A stretch of DNA of 46,401 bases, taken from positions 1 to 46,401 of the forward strand of contig WRHK01000030.1 in the NCBI GenBank assembly GCA_009783295.1. Reading direction: 5' to 3'. The notes under the pieces were generated by a model that worked only from the letters and a program-made list of their open reading frames with translations, searched no databases and was not told where the DNA came from. Made by a program: the position numbers and the translations under genes. Below are positions 26,994-34,803 of this stretch, piece after piece (position 1 is the first letter of the stretch; every line of letters begins with the position of its first letter). Source of the DNA: Promicromonosporaceae bacterium (lineage in GTDB: Bacteria; Actinomycetota; Actinomycetes; Actinomycetales; Cellulomonadaceae).

Positions 26994-27856
26994 CGATTCG
27001 CGGCCGGGATCGGATCGCGGACTGGATCGAGACATCGCTCCTCGTCCGCGGTCCGCGACCACTTGGGCTTGACCCGCTGAACGCCTACTTCGAGGCGCGC
27101 CACGGGCTCGAGGCGCAGATGGTCAGCACCGGGGTCCGCGAGATGGCACGACGGGCCGGTCTGCTCGGTGACCGCTACCCGTTCAAGGTGAACGAGTTCG
27201 CGGTCCGATCGACCCCTGATGCCGTGTCGTCGTCGTACATGTCGGCTGCGCTGATGGCACCCGGCAACCCGGTGCGTGAGTATCTGAGCGCGGCGCCGGA
27301 CGAGGCGATGGCAGTGATCTTCGAGAACCTCGTCGCCGAGGCGGCTTCGCGGATCTGGGGCGATGCGGGCCGCGCCCTGCGGTTCGGGTGGCCGTCCGAC
27401 ATCGGTCGGCCACCCGAGTTCGACCTAGCGATCCGCTGGCTCGCACAGAAGATCGGCGTCGAGGTCGGACAGGGCTACCGGCAGCCGCGACGCAAGGACG
27501 GCGGCGTCGACGTCGTCGCATGGCGGCCGTTCCCCGACAGTCGCTCCGGGTTCCCGGTCCTGCTCGTGCAGTGCACTTTGCAGGAGAACCTGCTCGCGAA
27601 GGGCATGGACGTCGACACGCGCCTATGGGGCTCCTGGCTGGCGATGGACGTAGACCCGACGACTGCGCTCGCGACGCCGATCGCACTCGCGCCGGGCACC
27701 GTCTGGGACGAGCTCGCCCTCAAGTACATGGTGCTCGACCGGATCCGGATCGTCGGGCTCGTGTCACCGGCCGCGACCGACGAGATCGCACAGGACTGGG
27801 TGGCGGGAACGACCGACGACCTGCGGGAACACATGGAAGAGGTAGCCGAGCTGTGA
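26990..27856 (+). CDS. Probable PD-(D/E)XK-fold nuclease of the Z1 operon
   Basis: A 288-residue protein with no named family I can assign with certainty. The second half looks like a PD-(D/E)XK core: a helix with FENLVAEAASRIWG (Glu112, Glu117), then KDGGVDVVAWRPF with Asp174 on a beta strand. The strand PVLLVQCTLQ follows, where Gln194-x-Thr196 occupies the (E/Q)-x-K position. Replacement of Lys by Thr is unusual and could mean altered catalysis or a binding role only. The GTG start overlaps the ParB-like stop (GTGA), and its stop overlaps the next GTG start. Its position in a helicase-methylase locus makes it the candidate restriction effector. Confidence 0.6.
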   Translation: MTIRGRDRIADWIETSLLVRGPRPLGLDPLNAYFEARHGLEAQMVSTGVREMARRAGLLGDRYPFKVNEFAVRSTPDAVSSSYMSAALMAPGNPVREYLSAAPDEAMAVIFENLVAEAASRIWGDAGRALRFGWPSDIGRPPEFDLAIRWLAQKIGVEVGQGYRQPRRKDGGVDVVAWRPFPDSRSGFPVLLVQCTLQENLLAKGMDVDTRLWGSWLAMDVDPTTALATPIALAPGTVWDELALKYMVLDRIRIVGLVSPAATDEIAQDWVAGTTDDLREHMEEVAEL

Positions 27857-28140
27857 GGGTCCAGAAGAAGGACGTCGTCATCGAGATCGCCGACGCCCTG
27901 GGGCGCGAGGCGCCCAAGATGTCCACCGGGTCGACCGAGCCGCGCACGATCTTCGACATGGTCAACGAGGAGCTCGCACTCGGGCTGTCGGGCAACCTCA
28001 CAAAGCCGCAGATCGCGCAGGCGATCGTCGAGTCGACGGGCGAGGTCTGGGCTCCAGACTTCGAGTCGCGCGGCGGGACCGTCACTCTCAAGGGACTCCA
28101 GGCCGTTCGGGACGCCGTCCGGTTCTACATCGGGACGTGA
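27853..28140 (+). CDS. Small conserved-looking protein, last gene of the Z1 operon
   Basis: A 95-residue protein (GTG start overlapping the upstream stop as GTGA) that I do not recognise. It is acidic to neutral and mostly helical by eye. The segment TIFDMVNEELALGLSGNLTKPQIAQAIVESTGE leads to W-x-P-D-FESRGGTVTLKGLQAVRDAV, which looks like a compact folded C-terminal module. Tight coupling to the nuclease-like gene suggests it is its partner, for instance a specificity or inhibitor subunit (inference). Confidence 0.75.
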   Translation: MRVQKKDVVIEIADALGREAPKMSTGSTEPRTIFDMVNEELALGLSGNLTKPQIAQAIVESTGEVWAPDFESRGGTVTLKGLQAVRDAVRFYIGT

Positions 28141-28199
28141 CAGCGAAGAGTGCACCGGAGGTCCTGCTGATTTGCGTCAACCACGATCAACTCATAAGC

Positions 28200-28238
28200 T
28201 CAGCTTCGTTGACATAGCTGAATGATCAGCTAAGCTGA
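28200..28238. promoter_or_regulatory. AGCTGA half-site array at the methyltransferase promoter
   Basis: Four copies of the hexamer AGCTGA in alternating orientation lie at 28200-28205 (as TCAGCT), 28216-28221, 28226-28231 (as TCAGCT) and 28233-28238. The middle two form a perfect inverted repeat with a 4-nt spacer. A consensus -35 TTGACA (28209-28214) lies inside the array; possible -10 elements are TAAGCT (28231-28236) or, for another promoter, TAGGAT (28264-28269). The arrangement looks like an operator controlling the methylase-vsr unit. Confidence 0.6.
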
Positions 28239-28317
28239 TGGAGTCCGGCCGAGCAATCTGCCATAGGATCGATGATCGAACGTATGTTCGAGTGCGGTGG
28301 GTTTTGGAGGGGATCGA

Positions 28318-29775
28318 GTGTCGACGTCCAAGGGTGCGCCGTTCCGGTACATCGACCTGTTCGCAGGGATCGGGGGCTTCGCGGCCGCACTCGAGGCGTT
28401 CGGGGGTGAGTGTGTCTACTCCGTCGAGATCGACGAGGCGGCAGCAAAGGTCTATGAGCGCAACTGGGGTCACTCGCCCTTCGGTGACATCACGAAGGAC
28501 GCCAACGACGGCGTCATGAACGTCCCTCCGCACGACCTCCTCGCGGCTGGCTTCCCGTGCCAGCCGTTCTCCAAGTCCGGAGCTCAGCGAGGTATGGAAG
28601 AGACGCGAGGCACGCTCTTCTGGAACATCCTGAAGATCATCGAGGCGCACCACCCGACGGTCGTTCTCCTGGAGAACGTCAGGAACCTCGCTGGTCCGCG
28701 TCACAAGCACGAGTGGGACCTGATCATCCAGACACTGCGCGATGAGGGCTATCGCGTCTCGCAGACGCCGACGGTCTTCTCTCCGCACCTGCTGCCGCTC
28801 GAGCGCGGCGGCCGACCGCAGGTTCGCGAGCGCGTGTTCATCACCGCCACGTACGACCCGGACGGCATCCTCGACGGTGTCGAGGCGCTCCCTGCTCTCT
28901 CCAACGTGACGCAACGCGGCACGGAGGAGTGGGACCTGCTCCACGACCTACCGGTGGACCTGACCGACGACGTGCCAGGGACAGAGCTCTCGTCCGCCGA
29001 GATCTCATGGATCGAGGCGTGGAACGACTTCGTCACCACGATGTGGGCTGAGGTGCGGAAGGGGCAGACTGACGACAAGCCACCGACTCTGCCCGGGTTC
29101 CCGATCTGGGCCGATCACTGGGTCAAGTCCGAGGATCTCGCACTGTGGATGGTCGGCGGGCGGTCGCCGTACCGTGCTGTTGATGTGCCGGACACCTGGG
29201 ATGAGGTGCCGAGGTGGAAGAAGACGTTCCTGTTGAAGAACGCTGAGTTCTACACGCGTTACAAGGCGCAGCTCGACCAGTGGGCGTCCCGGCATGACCT
29301 GGCGTCCTTCCCGGCGTCGCGCCGCAAGCTCGAGTGGCAGGCGCAGCAGACTGCGACCCTGTGGGACTGCGTGTTGCAGCTCCGTCCGTCGGGGATCCGG
29401 GCAAAGCGTCCGACGCACCTGCCGGCGCTGGTCGCGATCACGCAGACCTCGATCATCGGGCCCCTTCGACGTCGCCTTTCGACGCGCGAGGCAGCGCGGC
29501 TGCAGGGGTTCCCCGACAACTTCGACTTCGGGCCCCAACCGGCTCCGGCAACGTATAAGCAGCTCGGGAACGGCGTGAACATCGGTGCCGTCTGGAACGT
29601 GCTGCGTGCTCACGCCGAGCGCGACGCGGAAGCGCTTCGAACGAGCGAGCCCGGACGCGCGTTGCTGAAGGCCTTGGTCGCCGATGCACCGAAGACGCCT
29701 GACGAGCGGCTCGATGCGGTCGTCGCGCGCGGCCGGGCACGGTTCTCTGAAGCCCAACTGCCGCTCGCAGTCTGA
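28318..29775 (+). CDS. C5 cytosine-specific DNA methyltransferase
   Basis: A 485-residue enzyme that transfers a methyl group from SAM to C5 of cytosine. Motif I DLFAGIGG is at 13-20, the catalytic Cys81 is in PCQPFS, ENV is at 119-121 and QVRER (VIII) at 168-172. Motif IX RRRLSTREAARLQGFP is at 384-399 and motif X QLGNGVN at 415-421. A long region (about 181-380) between VIII and IX should include target recognition; it has the stretch PRWKKTFLLKNAEFYTRY and FPASRRKLEWQAQ. As I recall, such methylases occur in Z1/MORC-type loci. I chose the GTG at 28318 (GGAGGGG 5 nt upstream) over a GTG at 28297 that has no site. Vsr follows 13 nt later. Confidence 0.93.
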   Translation: MSTSKGAPFRYIDLFAGIGGFAAALEAFGGECVYSVEIDEAAAKVYERNWGHSPFGDITKDANDGVMNVPPHDLLAAGFPCQPFSKSGAQRGMEETRGTLFWNILKIIEAHHPTVVLLENVRNLAGPRHKHEWDLIIQTLRDEGYRVSQTPTVFSPHLLPLERGGRPQVRERVFITATYDPDGILDGVEALPALSNVTQRGTEEWDLLHDLPVDLTDDVPGTELSSAEISWIEAWNDFVTTMWAEVRKGQTDDKPPTLPGFPIWADHWVKSEDLALWMVGGRSPYRAVDVPDTWDEVPRWKKTFLLKNAEFYTRYKAQLDQWASRHDLASFPASRRKLEWQAQQTATLWDCVLQLRPSGIRAKRPTHLPALVAITQTSIIGPLRRRLSTREAARLQGFPDNFDFGPQPAPATYKQLGNGVNIGAVWNVLRAHAERDAEALRTSEPGRALLKALVADAPKTPDERLDAVVARGRARFSEAQLPLAV

Positions 29776-29788
29776 GAAGTGCTCCGGG

Positions 29789-30241
29789 ATGCCCGCCCAG
29801 CCTCAGCACGTACCACCGCATCCCGGTCCCTCGTCCGCCGCAGTCTCGCGTCGGATGAGCAGGGCCAAACGACGCGACACGGTCGCAGAGCTCTCGTTAC
29901 GTCGTGAGTTGCATGCCCGGGGGCTTCGCTACAGGGTCGCCTACCCGATCCCTGGTCAACGGAGGCGAACGATCGACATCGCATTCACGCGCGTCAAAGT
30001 CGCTGTCTTCGTCGACGGGTGCTTTTGGCACGGGTGCCCCGAGCATGGGACTCGGCCGCGGTCGAACAGCGCTTGGTGGGCGTCAAAGCTCGCCGCAAAT
30101 GAGGCGCGCGACCGAGACAGCGACCGAGTGCTCGTCGAGCTCGGCTGGGACGTGGTGAGGGTATGGGAGCACGAGAGCGCCGCGCCTGCGGCCGAGCAGA
30201 TCGGCGCTCTCGTATCACGGCGCCACAGCCTCGAGGTCTAG
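29789..30241 (+). CDS. vsr: Very short patch repair endonuclease Vsr
   Basis: A 150-residue T:G mismatch endonuclease that starts repair of deaminated 5-methylcytosine at the partner methylase's sites. Conserved features are MSRAKRRDT (23-31), the catalytic Asp63 in RRTIDIAF, the FVDGCFWHGCPEHG metal/zinc motif (74-87) and GWDVVRVWEHE (119-129). The ATG at 29789 follows the methylase stop by 13 nt. An internal ATG at 29855 (codon 23) matches the usual family N-terminus and is a plausible alternative, but neither has a strong ribosome-binding site. It is the last gene of the island. Confidence 0.93.
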   Translation: MPAQPQHVPPHPGPSSAAVSRRMSRAKRRDTVAELSLRRELHARGLRYRVAYPIPGQRRRTIDIAFTRVKVAVFVDGCFWHGCPEHGTRPRSNSAWWASKLAANEARDRDSDRVLVELGWDVVRVWEHESAAPAAEQIGALVSRRHSLEV

Positions 30242-30403
30242 ACCAGCGCCCGAAACGGCGCCGAGGCTGCAGGACTTCCAGCGCGCCGCATCATTCCCGC
30301 GGACGTCTGAACCCGTCCGGCGAGCGATCGGTCCCCGCACAATCTGGCGCAAGGACCGCGGCCCGCTCTGGTGGCGTGGAGCCGCTCGCGCCGACACACA
30401 CCC

Positions 30404-30434
30404 GAGGCCCGGCGCCATGATGACGCCGGGCCTC
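30404..30434. terminator. Bidirectional terminator between vsr and sedolisin genes
   Basis: GAGGCCCGGCG pairs perfectly with CGCCGGGCCTC around a 9-nt loop, 11 nt past the sedolisin stop. The rest of 30242-30445 shows no gene and no copy of the tRNA-Ala 3' end. Confidence 0.8.
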
Positions 30435-30445
30435 AGGTGTGGCTG

Positions 30446-31987
30446 CTACTTCGCCGCGAGCAGCTGGGCCAGGTACCCGGCGGCCTTGGGCGAGCCCCAT
30501 CCGGTGGTGAGGTCATATCCGGTGGTGGTCGCGTAGCCCGGGATGGCGTCGGGCGTCAGGGTGCCGTCCGCGCCGAGGTCCCACATCCGGTTGCTGGCGA
30601 GCACGCCGCTCGCCGCGGTGCCGTAGGTCTGCGGCACGATGTCCGAGAACGCCGTCGAGCGGTTGAACCCGGAGCCGTAGATCACGCTGTTGAGGTCGCC
30701 GATCCCGGCCTTGCCGGCGCCGGCTCGCTGCTGGTTGGCGATCGCCGTCAGCGCTGCGACCTGCGGCGACGACGCCGACGTGCCGCCGTAGACGCCCCAC
30801 AGGGGCGCGCCCACGGCACGGGGGAAGTAGCTCGAGTAGACGAGCACGCCGCCGTTGACCGCGGCGTTCCAGGCCAGGTCGGGCACACCGCGGTGGGTGC
30901 CGACGACGCCCGCGACGGCGTCCTGGAAGGCCGGGCGCCCGTAGACGCTCGAGACGCCGCCGCCCGTGCCGATCGACTCCCAGCCCTCGTTCCACACGGC
31001 CTCCGAGCTGCCGCCCTGCGTCCAGCCGAAGTAGGCGGTACTGCGCGAGCCGTCGGCGTTGAACGGGACGTCGGTGGTGGGGTTCCACGTCCAGCCGGAT
31101 TGGACCTGCGTGCCTCCCACGGAGGTGACGTACGGGGAGACGTTCGGGTAGCTGACCGCGGGGACGTCGGCCGTCGCGGTCTGGTGCTGCGCCCGCGTGA
31201 CGCCCGTGGACCCGTTGTCGCCGGCGGACGAGAAGAAGGTGTCGTGCTTGGCCTGGCCGCGCGCGAACGTCTGGTCGAACCGGGCGAACGCCTGCTTGGC
31301 CGCCGACGTGGAGCCGAAGGCCGTCTCGTCGGTGCCGAACGACATCGAGAAGACGGTGCCCGCGGGGTACCGGTCGATGGCCTTGTCGATGCCCTTGATG
31401 AGGTTGGTGAGGCCCTGGACGCCCTGCGTCTCCGCGGGCGTGGTGCCGAGCAGCACGATGTGCGCCTTGGGGGCGATCGCGTAGGCCCACTGGACGTCGA
31501 GGTTCGCCTCGCCGGCCCAGCCCGCCGCCGACGCCGGTCCGGACTGACCGGCGCCGTTGCCGGGCGGGTCCTTGTAGCCGGGCTCGCCGAACGGGAAGTA
31601 GGCCTCGAAGTCGGGCGTCGGGCCGTTGAACGTCTGGGCGAAGAACGCGAGGTCGGCGGCCGCCGTCGGGCTGCCGTAGGAGTCGGCGAGCACGATGGTC
31701 TGGCCCGCGCCGTCGTTGGTCGCGGGCGTGAGGGGCGGCAGGCCGTAGAACGCTCGGATGTCGTCCGGTCTGTAGCAGTGGATCGTGGTCGACACCCGGT
31801 TGTCGGGGGCGGGGCGGGTACAGGCGGCGGGGTCGGCCGCCGAGGCCGCGTCGGTGAACGCGGACTCCGGCGCCTGGGCGGCGAACGGCGTGACGGTGGC
31901 CACGGTCGCGGCGACAGGCGTACCGAGCAGTGCGGCCGCAACCAGTGCGGCGGCGCCTGCGGCGGCGGGGAGAGCGGATGAGCGCAT
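30446..31987 (-). CDS. Secreted sedolisin (S53) serine-carboxyl peptidase lacking a typical pro-domain
   Basis: A 513-residue exported protease. The signal peptide is MRSSALPAAAGAAALVAAAL with cleavage in the Ala-rich stretch near 27-38. Catalytic Glu160 and Asp164 are in GEANLDVQWAYA, oxyanion Asp257 is in SSAGDNG, and nucleophile Ser404 is in GGTSASSP. C-terminal calcium-site elements (AFSDI and YDLTTGWGSP) are present. The catalytic domain begins by about residue 70, so the roughly 190-residue Pro-kumamolisin pro-domain of classical S53 enzymes is missing. The ATG at 31987 has a GAAGGGAAG site; the open frame to 32206 includes promoter DNA and is not used. It is divergent from the MFS gene. 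Confidence 0.92.
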   Translation of the reverse strand: MRSSALPAAAGAAALVAAALLGTPVAATVATVTPFAAQAPESAFTDAASAADPAACTRPAPDNRVSTTIHCYRPDDIRAFYGLPPLTPATNDGAGQTIVLADSYGSPTAAADLAFFAQTFNGPTPDFEAYFPFGEPGYKDPPGNGAGQSGPASAAGWAGEANLDVQWAYAIAPKAHIVLLGTTPAETQGVQGLTNLIKGIDKAIDRYPAGTVFSMSFGTDETAFGSTSAAKQAFARFDQTFARGQAKHDTFFSSAGDNGSTGVTRAQHQTATADVPAVSYPNVSPYVTSVGGTQVQSGWTWNPTTDVPFNADGSRSTAYFGWTQGGSSEAVWNEGWESIGTGGGVSSVYGRPAFQDAVAGVVGTHRGVPDLAWNAAVNGGVLVYSSYFPRAVGAPLWGVYGGTSASSPQVAALTAIANQQRAGAGKAGIGDLNSVIYGSGFNRSTAFSDIVPQTYGTAASGVLASNRMWDLGADGTLTPDAIPGYATTTGYDLTTGWGSPKAAGYLAQLLAAK

Positions 31988-32181
31988 GGAGCTTCCCTTC
32001 GGCGTTGAAGAGATCAGATGGAGCGCACCGGGACTCTGGCCCGGTGCGCTCTGGTCAACGTAGACCGGGCGGGCCGTCGCTTCCACAGGTTCGCCGGAAA
32101 AGGCCGTCGATAGCCCCTCCTGGTGTCCGACATTCGAGAAAGAACTGTCCGCAATAAGGACGGCGCTGCTAGAACAGAGCC

Positions 32182-33444
32182 ATGACCTCGTCATCCGTCG
32201 TCGCACCCGAGACCGTCGCTGCCGAGCACCCGCACTGGCGTCGCAACCTCGCGGTCTGCTCGGTGGGCACCTTCACCACGATGATCGCGATGACGCTGCT
32301 GCTGCCCTACCTGCCGGTGTACGTGGGGCAGCTCGGGGTGCACAGCCAGGCCGCGGTCGCGATGTGGTCCGGGGTCGCGTACGCCGGCGCGTTCGTCACG
32401 GCGTCCGTGGCGGCGCCCGTCTGGGGCCGGCTGGGCGACCGGTACGGCCGCAAGTCGATGCTGGTGCGGGCCGGGTTCGGCATGGCCGTGACGACGGCGC
32501 TGCTGGGCGTCGTGCAGTCGCCGTGGCAGCTGGTCGCGGTGCGGCTGCTGGTGGGCCTGGCGGGCGGGTACTCGTCCGGGTCGACGATCCTGGTGGCCGC
32601 GCAGGCGCCGCGAGAGCGCAGTGCGTGGGCCCTGGGCATCGTGGCGACGGGCAACATGGCGGGCACCGTCGTCGGGCCGCTGGTGGGCGGGTGGGTGCCG
32701 GCGTGGATCGGCATCCGCTGGACGTTCTTCGCGTCCGCGCTGCTGATCCTGGTCGCGGCCGTGGGCACGGTCGCGTTCGTCCGGGAGGACAGACCCCGCG
32801 GCGCGAAGGCACCCACTCCCACCCCGGTGGCAGGCGACCGGTCAGCCGCGGTGCCCGCCCGCATCACGCTGCTGCTGGGGGTGTCGGCCATGGTGGCGTT
32901 CGCGACGACGTCGGTCGAGCCCGTGCTGACCCTGGTGGTGCACCATCTGCACCCCGCCGCGGGCAACGTCGCGGGGCTGGCCGGGTTCGTCTTCACGGCG
33001 ACCGCTGTCGGGGCGCTGGTCTCGGCTCCGCGGCTGGGCAGGCTGGCGGACCGTGTGGGCCACGTGCCGGTGATCGTCGGCTCGCTGGCGACGGCGGCCG
33101 TGCTGACGGCCGTCCAGGCGACGGTGACCGACGTGTGGGCGCTGGTGGTGCTGCGGCTGCTGCTGGGACTGGCGCTGGGCGGCATCCTGCCGAGCGTCAT
33201 GGCCGCGGTGCGGCAGCTGGTGCCCGTCGAGCGCACCGGCCGGGTGCTGGGGATGGGCGTCTCGGCGCAGTACGTCGGGCAGGTGCTAGGCCCCATCACC
33301 GGCGGCGCGGTGGCCGGCTTCGCGCCGCTGCACGGGGTGTTCCTGGTGACCGCCGCGGTGCTGGCCGTCGCGGCCGCGTTCGCCGCTGGGGCGATGCCGC
33401 GGAGGGCTCGCCGAGGCCCGTTGGTGAACGCCAGGAGTCGCTGA
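32182..33444 (+). CDS. MFS drug/proton antiporter (DHA1-like)
   Basis: A 420-residue transporter with about 12 membrane segments. The loop 2-3 signature GRLGDRYGRKSMLV and the second-half equivalent GRLADRVGHVPVIV are present. Motif C-like GNMAGTVVGPLVGG in helix 5 indicates an antiporter (efflux) mode. The substrate is unknown; multidrug export is the common role of this subgroup. No clear ribosome-binding site precedes the ATG. The 194-nt divergent spacer (31988-32181) must hold this gene's promoter and that of the sedolisin. Confidence 0.88.
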   Translation: MTSSSVVAPETVAAEHPHWRRNLAVCSVGTFTTMIAMTLLLPYLPVYVGQLGVHSQAAVAMWSGVAYAGAFVTASVAAPVWGRLGDRYGRKSMLVRAGFGMAVTTALLGVVQSPWQLVAVRLLVGLAGGYSSGSTILVAAQAPRERSAWALGIVATGNMAGTVVGPLVGGWVPAWIGIRWTFFASALLILVAAVGTVAFVREDRPRGAKAPTPTPVAGDRSAAVPARITLLLGVSAMVAFATTSVEPVLTLVVHHLHPAAGNVAGLAGFVFTATAVGALVSAPRLGRLADRVGHVPVIVGSLATAAVLTAVQATVTDVWALVVLRLLLGLALGGILPSVMAAVRQLVPVERTGRVLGMGVSAQYVGQVLGPITGGAVAGFAPLHGVFLVTAAVLAVAAAFAAGAMPRRARRGPLVNARSR

Positions 33445-33488
33445 CGAGGGGCGGAATCCAGCCGATCCGGCCCGAAAGGTAGCGTCAA

Positions 33489-33514
33489 GATGAACAGCCG
33501 ATGAATAGTTCACC
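33489..33514. promoter_or_regulatory. PHO-box-like direct repeats upstream of pit
   Basis: Two adjacent 11-nt units, GATGAACAGCC (33489-33499) and GATGAATAGTT (33500-33510), have TGTTCATC and TATTCATC on the minus strand. A GTTCACC lies on the plus strand at 33508-33514. The spacing and sequence resemble the 11-nt direct-repeat units bound by PhoP in Streptomyces (GTTCACC-like). They lie 58 nt before the transporter start. Phosphate control is inferred. Confidence 0.45.
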
Positions 33515-33567
33515 TTTCAGCCACAAAGCGGCTAGCCGAAGGCGGTCCGATCGGGCATCGTTCGGGC

Positions 33568-34803
33568 GTGTCCTCACAGACCTTCGTCCTGGCGCTGGTG
33601 GTCGTGACCGCGCTCGGCTTCGACTTCACCAACGGGTTCCACGACACCGGCAACGCGATGGCGATGTCCATCGCCACCGGTGCCCTGCGCCCCCGCGTGG
33701 CCGTGGCGCTCTCCGGCATCCTCAACCTGGTCGGCGCGTTCCTGTCGGTGCAGGTCGCCCTGACGGTCACCAACGCCGTCGTGCGCATCCAGGACGGCAC
33801 GGGCGCACCCCGGGCCGACCTGCTGGCCGGCGGCGGCGGTGCCCTCCTGCTGATCGTGCTCGCAGGGCTGGTCGGGGGTGTCATCTGGAACCTGCTTACC
33901 TGGCTGCTCGGCCTGCCGTCGAGCTCGTCGCACGCGCTGTTCGGCGGCCTGATCGGCGCCACCATCGCCGGCCTGGGCCTGAGCGGCGTCAACTGGAACG
34001 GCGACGGCAGCAAGCTCGACGGCGTCGTCGGGAAGGTGATGCTGCCGGCCCTGATCTCGCCGGTCGTCGCGGTGCTGGTCGCCTCCGTGGGCACGTGGCT
34101 GATCTTTGCCGTGACCCGCGGTGTGGCGGCCGGGTTCGCGCAGAAGCGCTTCCGCTGGGGGCAGATCGGCACCGCCTCGATGGTGTCGCTCGCGCACGGC
34201 ACCAACGACGCGCAGAAGACGATGGGCGTCATCACGCTCGCGCTGCTCGCCACGGGCCGCTGGACCGACCTCACGAGCATCCCCGTCTGGGTCAAGGTCG
34301 CCTGCGCCGCCGCCATCGCGGCCGGCACCTGGCTGGGCGGCTGGCGCATCATCCGCACGCTCGGCAAGGGGCTCGTCGAGATCGACGCCCCGCAGGGCCT
34401 CGCGGCCGACGCGAGCACCGCCACCGTCATCCTCGCCTCGAGCCACCTCGGCTTCGCCCTGTCGACGACGCACGTCGCGACCGGGTCGATCCTCGGCACC
34501 GGCATCGGGCGGCCGGGCGCGCAGGTGCGCTGGCGGGTCGCCGGGCGCATGGTCGCCGCCTGGCTCATCACCCTGCCCGCGGCCGCCGTCGTCGGCGGCG
34601 TGATGTGGTGGATCGGGCACCTGCTCGGGGACGTCGCCGGCCCTGTCGTGATCTTCGTGGTCCTGCTGGCCGCCGCGCTCGCGATGTACCTGCGCTCGCG
34701 CAAGGCGCCCGTGGGTGCCGACAACGTCAACGACGAGTGGGACGAGGGCGCCGCCGTGCCCGCGCCCGCGCCCGCTCCTGTGCCGCAGGAGGTGGCCGCA
34801 TGA
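33568..34803 (+). CDS. pit: Low-affinity inorganic phosphate transporter PiT
   Basis: A 411-residue PiT-family permease coupling phosphate uptake to a cation gradient. The duplicated family signatures are present: GFDFTNGFHDTGNAMA near the N-terminus and SLAHGTNDAQKTMG in the centre, with about 10 membrane helices and SSSSHALFGGLIGA / SSHLGFALSTTHVATGS segments. The C-terminal tail is acidic and Ala/Pro-rich. The start is GTG. Its stop overlaps the next ATG, and the following two genes match the Mycobacterium pitA neighbourhood. Confidence 0.93.
   Translation: MSSQTFVLALVVVTALGFDFTNGFHDTGNAMAMSIATGALRPRVAVALSGILNLVGAFLSVQVALTVTNAVVRIQDGTGAPRADLLAGGGGALLLIVLAGLVGGVIWNLLTWLLGLPSSSSHALFGGLIGATIAGLGLSGVNWNGDGSKLDGVVGKVMLPALISPVVAVLVASVGTWLIFAVTRGVAAGFAQKRFRWGQIGTASMVSLAHGTNDAQKTMGVITLALLATGRWTDLTSIPVWVKVACAAAIAAGTWLGGWRIIRTLGKGLVEIDAPQGLAADASTATVILASSHLGFALSTTHVATGSILGTGIGRPGAQVRWRVAGRMVAAWLITLPAAAVVGGVMWWIGHLLGDVAGPVVIFVVLLAAALAMYLRSRKAPVGADNVNDEWDEGAAVPAPAPAPVPQEVAA

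Noticed and set aside
21350..30241. MORC/MutL-type ATPase within the island
   Set aside because: No GHKL motifs (N-box, DxGxG) were found in any island protein; the ParB-like protein occupies that place in the operon.
30242..30445. Right-hand attachment site of the tRNA-Ala island
   Set aside because: Only a short chance match (GTGGAGCC) to the tRNA end was seen, too short to call a direct repeat.
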